The notes below the pieces were generated by a model, which searched no databases, had not been told where the DNA came from, and saw nothing but the letters and a program-made list of their open reading frames with translations. Positions 23,240 to 36,300 of a stretch of 64,000 nt of DNA are shown piece after piece. Numbering within the stretch: position 1 is the stretch's first letter; every line of letters begins with the position of its first letter. The position numbers were made by a program, and so were the translations under genes. The stretch is from assembly GCA_020055645.1 (NCBI GenBank), contig CM034548.1:21204001-21268000 (forward strand), read 5' to 3'. The DNA comes from Tomocerus qinae (lineage: Eukaryota; Arthropoda; Collembola; Entomobryomorpha; Tomoceridae).

Positions 23240-26200
23240 AGGATGTTTGTAATCAATTGAATTCTAGATGTAAATATTTATTAGCAAATTAACATATTAT
23301 TATTCTGCACTAGATGCCTTTGCCTTGACATCTGAAGTCTCAATTGATGAATATTTTCTTATCTGACGGTTTAACTTTATTATACAGGTATACAAGAATT
23401 TAACTAGTCATTAAACGACCTTAGTAATATAGTGCAGCAGACTGCAAATTACAAACCCATTAAGACATTTTATTCAGGTGTACATTGCGAATCAGCAGCA
23501 ATAGAATTGAAGTTATTTTGTATTTTTGATTTATTTAAACATCGATGAATGTAAATATACTTCTGTAACAAAGTGTTGACAAACATAAGAAGTGTCAGCA
23601 ATGGTAATGCAAATAAATGTGTTACATAATTTCAAAGTCTTACTATTGCCAATATTCTGTTCAAATTAGTTTAGAGTGGAAGATGTGTGTAGTCGCTCCC
23701 ATATTGTTTAGAATTCAGTTAACAATTCAGTTGTTGCCATTTATAGTACTAACTCGTTTATTTTTCAGTGATCAGTAGATTTCTTGTTTGGATCAAATGA
23801 GAATGTCCATATTAGGGATGAAATCAAAGTGGAACAGAAATTTGTCATATCAATCACAGGGCCAATTTGTTAACTATGTGAAGCACGTTAGATGGTTTTA
23901 ACTATTATTCTATAGTAATCTAAGTTTTGTCATTGTCATTTATTATTTCTCATGAAAGATCACATGCCAGGTGGACATGAAGGTGCGTACTGACAGTGGG
24001 ACACTGTTTGATTGAGAGAACGTGACAGTTTAAACATATTATGTCAGATCCTAAAAATACTATAGCATTGTAGATTTTCATTTGTTGGTTTTATGGTGTC
24101 TTCTGTCATGACTCATGATTCTGACCTGACTGAATGTAAATGTTGGGTAATTCAGCACAATGCGACTTTATTTTATAACTATCTAATCTGGGTTTGCCCC
24201 ATAGATAAATGCAGCTAAGAAATGGATTCGTGTTTATTCCATGGGTTTGCCCTTGGCCTGTTAAACTTAAATGTATCTGTTCGTTAACAACCCTTTATTC
24301 ATTCTCAGGACACAAATTAATGTGTTAAAGTAACAACAATGTCACGCCCATATTCTAAATAAAAAGATTCCCGGTCTCACATTATATTGGAAGATCTAAT
24401 ATACATCCTCCAAGACACTAATATACTTTTCATTGACGTAATAATGTTGTTTTTGGAACAAGTTTTCCAATACAGTGACACAATTTCAGTCGATAAATTT
24501 GACTCTGTTAAAAGAAAGGATAATCGTTACAAAATGCACAGCTTTACGATTTTCCGTTCTAGTAGTACTACAATTAAAAATATTGCCTCCACTCTTGAAC
24601 ATTATTAAGTGTTGAGAGTCTGCGTTATTATTGTCGCAAACTTTCGGCCTGGCACAAATTTTCTTATTCAGTCTACAGTCACAATTTCCTAATCCTTTGA
24701 AATAGAACTGATGGAAATCATTTTGTTTTCTATTATTAATTTTCAGCAAAAGTTCCTAGATACATTTATCACTTTTTGCTGTCGCATTTTGTTTAAATGC
24801 AAGCAGATTTTCTAAATATGTTATGCAAAAGTGCAGCATGTGCTCGTATATTTCACAGTGCAAGGAGCATGACTCATTAGAATTGTAGAAGCAAAATTAG
24901 ATATAGTTGATAGTTCAATAAACAAGTGCAGTAGTGTTACTAAGTGCATGTAATGTGAAAATAAACGACGTGGATTTGTACATAATTAATTTCTGGAGTA
25001 TGTAGTGATGTATAATTAATCATAGTTAGGTAAGTTTAACTACAGACTAATTGTGTGTTAGTTCTGTGAGTGTCGTGCAATGACATCTTAATGTTTTAGC
25101 TCATTGATGCATATTATTAGAACTGATGCCAGATTTTGTTGAGCTATACTAGTCCTTTTATCATTTGGAGTATCAAGTAGTACATAAATATTGTAGGTAT
25201 ACATGGATGATCCTTACTATTAAGACAGACACATTATTGGGCTGAATTCTGACTTGAAACAGTACTTCGTTGAAAATAGAGTATGACAAGGATGGGAAGT
25301 GTCGTATCTCTTCTCGGTGTAATCTGGTTTATTGGACCATTATTTGATATAGGTAGGTGGGTGCTCTAGTACTCCGCTCTATTGCGTAATTCAATTGCAA
25401 GTTTATAAATACGATGCAATGAGATGCTTAAATGTTTATGTTGCTTGAAGAGGCAGAATGCATTGATAAGCAAATTAAGGTTAGAAATCTGTGGCTCTAG
25501 GCTGCAACTGGCTCACTAACAAAGAGACAAAGACTGATGTACGGCTGATTAAACCACTATCTACACCCTTATCTACTTCCAAATGCTAACAAAAGCAATG
25601 CAACAGAAATGCCATTTATTACACGCGAGCATATGATAATTACGGTGATTACTAATCGCAAGTTACATAGCGAAACTAAATGTCAGGTCATCAGGTCGAC
25701 ACTGTTTTTACATTTGTCATGGAGAACTGCTAAATATTTGAAAAGATAATTCTTTTCTTGGCAGATACACACAAACAACTAATTTTAATATCGTAATAGC
25801 TTTACTTCATCTTCTAGTATAAAACCAGGTTATTGGTTTTAATTTGTTTCTCCACTTCTCCGCCTATTTTCTCAAAACCTTAACACTTTTTTTCTTGGCA
25901 TGTAAAAAAGTTTTTGTGACATAAGATGCGGTTTTATTTTTTCTGTAAAAATTGAGAAAAAACGTTATTTTTTTCTCGTAAATAAAGGAGGGACGTATAC
26001 GTCACCCAAGAAATATATCAGGAGTAGGTAGCTAGTTAGTCATGAGTGCTAGTAATAGTTTCATTAGGATAGTTACAACATGCAGTTACATAACACATGT
26101 AGGAGGTTAATTTGAGAAGCATTGTACATGGATGTATATGTGGAGAAGAGTGACGTTGTTCATAGGACAGATGAGTGTCGGATCCGATCCGAGTTTAAGA

Positions 26201-26400
26201 CAATGGAGTTAGAAAGAAGAGCAGTGATGTGATGTCCCATTTAGTTCGTCGACGGACAAGAACTTGGACATCCGCCAGCTAGTAGTAGATAGAGTAAGTA
26301 ACACTTTGATCTCGTCTGGTCTCATCCTCCTCTCTGCTAAACACTTACTTATACCCCTTCATAATACAGTGCGTCATCCATGTAAATGGCAGACTCCACT
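23240..26400. other. intergenic DNA without supported genes
   Basis: AT-rich sequence with scattered short open frames such as 24387-24608 and its antisense shadow. None has a recognisable domain, a splice framework or coding-like composition. No transposon ends or tandem arrays were seen. Confidence 0.45.
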
Positions 26401-27321
26401 ATTCGAATAAAGTACTTTGTAATGATCTGCTTGTTCTTCGTCCGTGCCTCCTATCTCTCCTGTTGACGATGAAATTGAGACTCTAGAGGGACAGCCAACA
26501 CAACAGAAGACTTTCTGTCTCTCTTCCTCGTCTTACTCGGGTTACAGCCAGCCAGACCAGTTGAAAGCTATCCATACTACTACTACACACTTACTTACTT
26601 ACTTACTTAGTACTTTGTCTGCTGCACATTATTATAGTCCAAGAAAGAAGGTGTCTCAATTCAGCGATTGTCAATTGCCGACTCTGTGCTACTACATAAA
26701 CATCGATAATAATGTGCACTGTGCCTTTTATCAAGCCATTATCCATATTATTATTCTCTTTAGCATTGTATCTGCTATAATAACAGTTATTGTGTGGTTC
26801 CTCCTTGAACACTTTACGTATTCTACTCAACGAGTGCATATCATACCTACCTCCATCCTACTCCACAACACAACAACGTATAGATCATCACAGATAAATA
26901 GTCAGACTGTTATTCAACTTGTGGCATGACGTGTGTATAGTAGATGATTCAAAAAAGTCAAACGACACGTCGACCAGCAGCAGCCAGACTAACGAAGCCA
27001 GCCACGACCAAAGTGTTACACACAAAGAGATAATAGTGGAAGATCAGCAAATAAGAGTCATTGAATCAAAGGAGAGGAGACAAGCAGTCTCGCAGCAACT
27101 TTGAGTAACCCCTGCCTGCCACTGCCACGCTCCCCCGGCCCTTCTCCTTCCTTTCATTTAATCTTCTCAATCTCCAGACACGATGTTAGTCCGTCATTTG
27201 ACATATCTCAATCAACAGGCCTCCTCTTCTCCTCTCTGACTCCTCTGTCCGGACACAGTCTCCCGGACATTGTGTAGTAGTAGTATTTGGACACCCATTC
27301 ATAATTAATTTGAGAGTCATC
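26401..27321. other. 5' flank of mindin A
   Basis: The region directly upstream of mindin A, richer in GC than its surroundings. It holds a short (TTAC)n microsatellite at about 26588-26608. A 161-codon frame (26444-26929) is low-complexity, with Tyr/Thr/His-rich stretches derived from simple repeats, and I do not call it a gene. The promoter and 5' UTR of mindin A should be here. Confidence 0.4.
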
Positions 27322-30300
27322 ATGAAATGTCCATTGACCATGTGGTCCGTTGTTTCGGGACAATTGTGTGTTCTCCTCCTCGCTCTCGTCTCAACGCCCG
27401 TCTCTGCCGCTCCTCCCAACAAGTTCTCTTGTCTTGCTGACCGACTTACAGTCTACCGAGTGATTGTGCAAACCTTCTGGTCCCGAGAGAATTTCCCTAA
27501 ACACTACCCGGAATGGAGACCACCCGCACACTGGTCCAAACTTGTGGGTAAGCATTTTCCGATCTCAATAAATTAGTCACAGTGAGTGAGATACTATAAG
27601 AAGGACTATTATAGTCTATATAGTACTTATATATTATGTATAGAGAGATCTTAAATCTTTGCTAAACTCACTCCCACCAATCCCCTTCAGACTTATTGCT
27701 TTCACGGTTACTGATTGAATCTTTTCCAAATCCAATCTAATGAATTCTATTCTTGTGTGATGTAACTCTGTCCTTATCCTTCTTGGACAATACTTCTCAA
27801 TAGACAAATTCACTTGGAACTGAATCCTTCCACGTCTCATTCACATTTCTATATATACCTACGTAAGTGCATACTCAGCATACAGCGTTTCTCTTCCTTT
27901 GGCTTTTATGATAATTTGGGAATGAGCAACAGTTTTCTCGATCTATTTAACTATTTGCTACAGAGCCATTTACTATTACACTTTCAGTTTCTCTCTCTCC
28001 TCTCCCCGTACTCTAAATGCTCTGCTTCTCTCTACGTAGTAGGTACTTAGCTGTCAGTACTACTCTCAATTAGAACAATAGGCTAATCTCTATGAGTACA
28101 GAGGATTGTATGGGATATTGCACACTAACTCTATAGCTATCCTCGTTTAAGAAAGGTTAGCAATAAAAACATCTACTCGGGGTTTATAGGACAGCTCACC
28201 CGGGTCTCCAATCCCAATACTCGTTGAAATGCCTAATTTAATCTGTGCAAGTACTTACACAACTAACAGCAGATCTACTTAGTGTGTATATGTTTTTTCT
28301 TTTACTGAAGGTAGGCACTACTACAATATTTCATTCGACGAGTGTAGTAATTCGTCGTGCAATGAACGCGTATACAGGAATTGTACAGGATAAATTGCTC
28401 TTCCACAATTTCTTGTGAGAAAACGAATGTTGGGTGGAGTTCCTCTCCATTCTGTCATGATCTCCTGCCCAATGCTTTTCTATTCAGACAGCTACCGTAA
28501 TAGTAATACTCTCTATTAGTAGGTATTTGGCTTCAATGCAAAGTGTATTGGCACAACCAAAGGCCACCAAAGAAAAACATTAGCTCTAGAGAAAGAAAAG
28601 AGAAAAGCATCTTTTTTTGTCATATTTCCCCTTCACTAAGCATTAGCTCTGTAATTGATGTCCCAATTCTCTATTATGTCACAATCTACAATCTATTAAG
28701 TTTGTCGCTCATTTAAGTACACAGGTATTAAATGGGCACCGGCAAAACGCGCATGGAATGAGGAAGGATTAATTTGTCTCGCACAATATTAGCTTCTGTA
28801 CTTATCACCCTGTTTATTTAACGTCATCAAAAAAACATTCAAAATCCAAACAACTTCATCACAGAATCTTACTTATTATTCAAATTACTTTTCATAAATG
28901 TCTATATTTATGAGGTTATATTCATTTTATAATTTATTGTGGGTGCAATAATTTTAGTAAATAATGTAAATCGATTGCTCCAACTTTGGTGTTGGGCTGG
29001 GTGTTACCTCAAGTGATAAGAGATTACTTAAGTAGCCTACTTTGCACAGAAAGAGAAATAGTTATGCAACTTTTGACCGTATAAGGGACAGACAGGAGCT
29101 TCGCTAAATAGCCGAGAGAAATTATGACTTTTAATAATAAATAAAAACGTCAGTGTGGATGGTTAGGCAAATCGAAATGTCCAACTAACATAACCACTAT
29201 AGATAATTACTAAAGATGCATGAAATATCAGGGTAGGGATTTACGGGGCTGTAAAAGAAGTTACTTTGGCAGTAAAATAAAGTCTTTTGGGCAAGGGTAC
29301 AATAGGCATTAAAACTGAGTATTGACAGCAGTAATATAAAGTACGAAAGGCAGTAGTACGGGTATTAGTGGCTGTAGCACAAAAATTAGCAGTAATTAGA
29401 AGACTTAAGGCTTTGAATACTCTTTGAGCATACAAATGAATGCAATTCAACTTGACGTAGTGCGATGCAGTGATAGCTTGCTATATATATACTTTACATC
29501 AGATAAGAATTTTAAGGTAATTCATTATTTCGTTGGAGTTGTTGGTGGTTTGTAACAAAATGTTTCATTAATTCTAAGACTCAGACTAGACTTAGACGTA
29601 GACTCTTCGTATACTTAACTGAGTTTACTTAGTAGACTTAGTTTTAGTAGAAAATGGCTTCCCAACTTGCTTATTCTTCCAATTCTGACACAGATTCAGA
29701 AATTGAAAATAGTACCAATAATACCCCGAAAAATACTAAAATCAACTGGAAACTTTTAAAATTTAATACTCCTACTATTTAATACTACTACTTACTTCCC
29801 TTACCTTACCTTCCCCCCAGTGCTTAACAGATATCAATCGCTATAAAACGCAATGCAGGAAGACCTCTAGGTGTAACTAAAGCCATAGTGAAAGCATAAA
29901 TTCTGATCCATTAAATTTTGAAAATCGACACTGATTAGCCCGCTGATTTAATTTTGAACTAATTGTGATTTAATTTTGACTAAATAAAAATCATTTTTTG
30001 TTACAGCCACTACTACTCGTATTACTGCCTTTCGTACTTTATTTTACTGCCCTGAAAAATTAGACGTACTGCCTATAATACCCTTGCCCAAAAGACTTTA
30101 TTTTACTGCCAAAGTTACTTCTTCTACAGCCACAAAATCATTAACCCGAAATATCACTACATACTTTCTGTTAAATAATTTAAATTGAAAGCCAAACTTG
30201 ATCCTCAAGACCTGCGGACAATCTTCTTTTAGCTATTTGTTTACTGGCCGTGTAAACAAATAAACTACTTTTGTACTCCATTTGCATTCTTTGTTGCTAC

Positions 30301-33300
30301 ATTATAAATAGGTGGAAACAAGTTTAGAATCACTTTTCACATGGGAACAACTATCTCACCCCAGGAACTAAAAATTAGTGAAATGTCTTAATTAAATTTT
30401 ATTTGTCTTAGAATGGCATAGAAAGTGAGAAAATTGCTATTCATTTAGTCATGCTGAGATAATTTATGGTAAATTATACTCAAATAATTTAATTGATTAA
30501 AACATAAATGCATACTCAAGAATATTGAATTGTTTTATTTAATCAAATAAATAGTCTACAGCAATCATCACTGTCGAGTCTTTTAACTACATACTTACAT
30601 AGTTTTGTAAGAGGAATAGAAACTTATTCAATCTCACCCCTTGCTACATTACTATCGTTCTAATTTAATCTTTTTTTTTGTTGCACTCAAATTACTACTT
30701 AAGTAAAAGCAAGTTAATTTGACGTAATTCAAATGCCGTTCCTTTCTTTATGCGATAGGCTAGCGAGAAATTGGGCTATCGGCGCAGTAGCCTATCGAGG
30801 AGAATAGTCTTGATTATACCTAATAGTCTTTAAATCTTTTATTTACTCTCTAATCTACCTTTTCTACCAATAAACAAAGTCAATAATCATTATTAGTTAG
30901 GGTTTTATTTTTTGCATAAAAATTATCATATTTTTCATGCAAAGGAAGGAAAATTTGTTAAAAAGCATTTTGAATCAACGTTTATAAACATTTTTTAATA
31001 GTATTTGTAAAACAGACAATTGAAGGACTAGTAACCCTGGATTCCTATATAAACTGGGCTATCTTCTCCAAAGTTCGATGTATTACAAATTGATTTATGT
31101 TACCATAACTGCTGCCCTATTTTTACCTCATTTTCATGTACCATTTTACACCATGTTGTGAAAATAAGGCACTATGTAAATTGCTGTCTGAATGGTAGCT
31201 ATATATAGATGTTTTGGAGCATAGAGTTATTTAATATTAGATCACACTTTGAAACTTTTGGTTAATTAATCCAATTAGGAGAAATGACATCAATTTCATT
31301 AATAATGGTGACAAACAAATAAATGCTATATATACGTATGACAAAGTGAGTGTTGTGAATGAATGAATGTGAGAGAATAATAATATTATATGTATGTGTA
31401 GAGATGGTAGGAAGGGTTTTGTAAGTGTTATGGATGTATGAAGTATAAATACGGTGGTCCATTAGTCAAGTGAGTTACTTACAAGACATAATAATTGGTG
31501 ATTCATGTATTTGTATGTGAAGTAGTGACGTGATGGTTTGTAAGATGGAAACATAACGGTATGTAAATGTGAGTGTATAGAGAGTGTGTGTTTGGATTTG
31601 GAGCTGAATTGACAGGAGACACTGCTGGTGTTACATTTCGATATTAACCTAGCTACCTATTGGCATTAGCGGCGGAGCAGAACTAGTGGTTGGGTAGTTA
31701 GTCGACGGCTGGAGTGGAAGCCGATGTGGTTTTACTTTCAACATAAAATATGAATGCATTTGAGTGTCTATGATATATTGGGGGAGAGAGTGTTTAGAGG
31801 CCGTGGCCTAGCGAGGACGCTGGTAAAAAATGCGGAAATGGCTGAGGATGTGAATCGGAATTGGTCGTATTTCACCAGTCTCATTATGTATGATCAGATT
31901 GGAACGGATGACTGAGTCGGAGAGGTCGAACAAGAGAAGTAGGTTAGGAAGAGCGAGAAAATTGATGAGGCACTGAAGAAATAATGAGTGGCTGAGGAGT
32001 GAAATATTTGGAAAGGTTTACACGAGCTCCTCACTGAAAGTGACAAAAAATCCTCATGTTTTGATATCCTCCGTCACCTTAAGTGAATGTCAAAAATAAA
32101 CAACGCTCATGTCTATTTTGAGCCCCACACCGCGATATCGTCCGCAGCCCACCGGATCCACCCGGTCTATATAGATAGTCATCCCAATCCACACATTATG
32201 ACTCTCTGTGGTTAACTCAACTGGTTACCACTATTTACTCTCAACTAGCACTAGCATCACTGAACTAATACTGTCAACATTTCCGCTCATCTCCAGGGCC
32301 ACTAATCTCAAACCCAGTAACAACGTACGGCAACAGAAGAAGGTAGCATTTCTACTATCTATCCATCTATCTATCTATCTATACAACTACAGATAGTAGA
32401 TATGTGCATATCTAGAACACTTTCGAGTCAGCACAGATTAAGAAGCTGATAGCACTCTCAACTAATCTCAAAAGGAAAACTACTCCAGATTAAATAGTAT
32501 AACAGAGCAAGTGAGTAGGTACACAGATATGAACGTGTGCTCTTCTTCTACTCCGTTACTCGGGTAAAAGAAGGAAAGCAATATTGTAAATTAGATATAG
32601 CACAGTAAGTGAGGAGTAGGGCTAGTAAATATGTAACAACCAACCCTGTTTTGAATGTACTTACTTACGTATGTATGTAGTTTATAGAGCAACCTCAAAC
32701 TCAAAACGTAGCTACCTACACAGAAAACATATGCATTCCAGGCACCAGACAAGCCTACTTTTTATAGGTCCTTCTCCATGCAATGACCCTATTAAATAAC
32801 CACAATTACGCCCATCTGTGCTACTTATTCCGCATTCTCTTGCCCTCATTAACTATCTTATTATCTCATCTAATCCATAACCACACTTTACTCAATTCTT
32901 CATCCTTTTTCTCCTCTTGCACTCATTTTTATCATCATTTACAAACAAATCACAAATGCTGTCACACTATCTGACATCTCCTTAACTCAGATTTGTTTAC
33001 ACCACTACACGATAGATTGAGACTACCTAACTTCTTCCCTATGTGCTTACTTTATGGCAGAGTAGAGACAATTGTTAGTCCAATTCAGTCAACCGTATTA
33101 CTAGCTCCATCCACGTCTTCTTCTTCTCTATGATCGTTACATGTTAATTTGAGGATTTATTAGCCTGTCAATTTTTATCCTTTCTGCCTCCATTGCAACG
33201 GATTTTATTTGTCTTTTCTTCATCGTCACTGCATCAAGTTGACGCTTTCCCCTTTCCCTATACAATCTTATATATTTCTCATTTTTCAGGTAATTATCAG

Positions 33301-36300
33301 CAGGTGCTTGACTCAAAACATAAAATACTATAACAGTCAGGGTTTTATGCCCATAGGTATACATCAGATCCATTTCCCTTATTCTCTTTCACTGAGTTTC
33401 ATTCCTTTCATTCATACGTATATAGCAAGTCGTGCAGCAAAGTTCAAAGTTCCCATTGCCAATTCGCTTCTTGCTTCAACTGCATCCATCCATTGATTCA
33501 TCAAGGCAAAGGCAATCAACAACCAAGTTGTTATCAGGGAGGAAATTCACTTGACATGGGCGTTCAGCAAAACCGCAAGAAAGTCTTAATGACTCGAGAT
33601 ATACTAGCAACGGGTGATGAATTGCACGTATAGGTATACTACACCTAAGTACGTGTCTTGTGGGATTTCTCGAGTTGATATAACGATTTAAAAATACTCT
33701 TAAAATGAGCAATTGTTGTAGAATTGCATGAATGAGTTCCGTATTTACATTAGAGTCATTCTACCCACTTCCTTTCATCTAATTCACGTCTGTTAATCTC
33801 ATTCTCATATATCTACATTTAAAATTGTCAATTTAAATTTTTATTCGGTTGTCTCCCAAACAGTTAAGTAGTTTGATGCTGATTAGATCTCTTTCATCCC
33901 GAATCCAATCTCACAGGAAGAGAAAATGCCCAGAGACGACAGATAATGTCTTTCTGTAGGTACCTAATAGTTATTGCATACCTAACACTCGTTTCATCGT
34001 CAGTCTCACTCCCATATTGACTTCATTTTATGGCTACCGACTTTTAAATTAATCTAACATACAGTATGTCAACTTATTCTCCCTCCACTAGATAACTCTT
34101 TTTTATCCTCGCAATATCTCTAACCTCACACATTCTCTTACACATAGCTTGATGTCAAAAATTTAAATTAGAAACTAAGGAACATCATCTGTTTAAATGC
34201 CGAGTGTCTAACTCTTAAATAATTCAAATTTAGATAACTTCGTGTGTATAAATAGCATTAGAGTTACTAGAATTAAAAGAATTCAAAAGATTTTTCTCAG
34301 ATCCCAATGACGGGAGTTTTTGTACAAAATAAATGTTTTTATTTAATTGATCATAATTAAAATTTGAGTAGTTACTTTAAGTGTCTTTGTACTTTTTGTT
34401 TTACTAATGCCATTTTGTAGAGAATTCTTGAGGATGTTGCTGGATTTAGTGGTTCTATTGTAGATGTAGATATAGGCCAATTTAGTGCTGCAGAACTGAA
34501 GAAATAATACAAGGTAGGACATGTATTACCCAACAGTACTAATAAATAGTAGGAAAATACATAAAGTGAAACTGTGGACTACGTGGACTGTGATTCATGT
34601 CCTTGTCAGCCATGAAGATATTTCTTCATTTTATTTAGGCAGTATAAATTGCAGTCTAAATGGACTATTTCGTGGAGACCAGGGCAACTACCCGAATTGT
34701 CTTCATGCAGCTTAGGAATATATTTTAATTACATCGCCTTTTGTAATGAAGCTGCTCCGTTGAGAGTACGACGAGAATAACTTATAGAATTTTTACCTGG
34801 GCAACGACAGTTAAATTGTCTCACTAAGATGAGCATCTAATAAATTCTGAAATGGTAACACTGATACTGGGAGGAATGATGCCCTATATTCCGTTGTAAC
34901 CTCTGGCATCACTAAATGTAGACATTAAAGCAGAATGATGATATCTCGTGAATGATGATAAGTATAGGTTCATAATTACGTCACTGAATATACTTGTATA
35001 TAGTATTTAGTATATTTAGTATATATTTAGTATAATATGAGTAATAATCTTCTTGAATCTGGGTTTATAAACCTGTCTTTCGCCTTCGGCTTTGGAACCA
35101 CACTGGATGAATCCTTTTAGAGACACTTATTATGAGCACCAAAGTATAACAAGTCTTATCTGCATAATAATAGTTATGACTTATGTCCTATGTACCTCCG
35201 TCATGAAGTGCAATTAAAAGTTGATCTATGCAAAAATTAAAATGATAAACTTGGTAATTAGTGGGAGTTTGTTGTAATATTGCTCTCCATGATCTATGCA
35301 GATTAAAACGATTATGTGGTAGGTGTACAGTTATTAACTTCAATGTCCTACCGTATATAGTGAGTTTAGACGATTTACTAGCATAAACGGGGCCAGTTTA
35401 CTCTCTTTTACTGCGATTTAACAAAATGCACTCCTCAAAACAGTCTGCTAATTGTCACACAATCTGATCGGCTTTTTGTGCATTAATTTATCATAGCTTC
35501 AGTTTAATCATCTTAAAATTGTAATCTGTGCAACTATCAATACCACAGAATTATTCCAGACAGAGCTTAATTTTCAGACAGGACAGAGTTGTTGATAAAA
35601 TTGCTTAGATGAGAGCCAACGTACTTAGTCATTGTCAGTATGTTTGTTGATGGGACTGCAGTGTGGTCTTTGTATGCGACTAATTAAAATCCGAGATTCA
35701 AAGGAACGCAAAAGTTTAATTAGTAATTTGTTTTCAGAGAAGGATAGGAGAGTCTCGAGAAAATGATTTTGGTGATGATGTCTTATTGCTTTTTTCATTT
35801 AATCTTTGTCCTTTAAATAGGGCAATTACTCAGACGTTTACCCTTAATATCTCTCATAGTGAATTCCTTTTATGGATTTTTATGGGCTGCTTTGCCTTGC
35901 TACCACGGCCTCATGTCACATCTACAACGACTGTGATCTCAACATCTTATCAGAAATATTTGGTACATTGCATTAGATATGTAGTTATTGTGGAGATAGA
36001 CATGCTCTGTTTACCGATACGATGCACTATTTCTGCAATTACATAATTGTATTATGCGATAGTTAACTAGGATAGTAATATTCAGGTAGGTACGAGAAAT
36101 ATGTTTTATTACTCTGATGGCTATGTGGCTGTACTATCTCCACATTACTATGCAGTCTCATTGCAATGACGACCTTCCAATTTTTATTCATTATTGTGTA
36201 TACACAATATTCAAATGTCTGACAATGAGTTGTTATCTCTGCGATAACAGTGAGTGAATACTGATTTTATTATAAATACAATTTAATATGTTTTACACTC

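Noticed and set aside
26444..26929. 161-codon plus-strand frame upstream of mindin A
   Set aside because: Low-complexity translation of simple repeats, no domain, no splice support, and antisense frame equally open in part.
35786..36046. 86-codon frame in mindin A intron 1
   Set aside because: Hydrophobic, mixed composition, no splice sites in phase with neighbouring fragments and no recognisable family.
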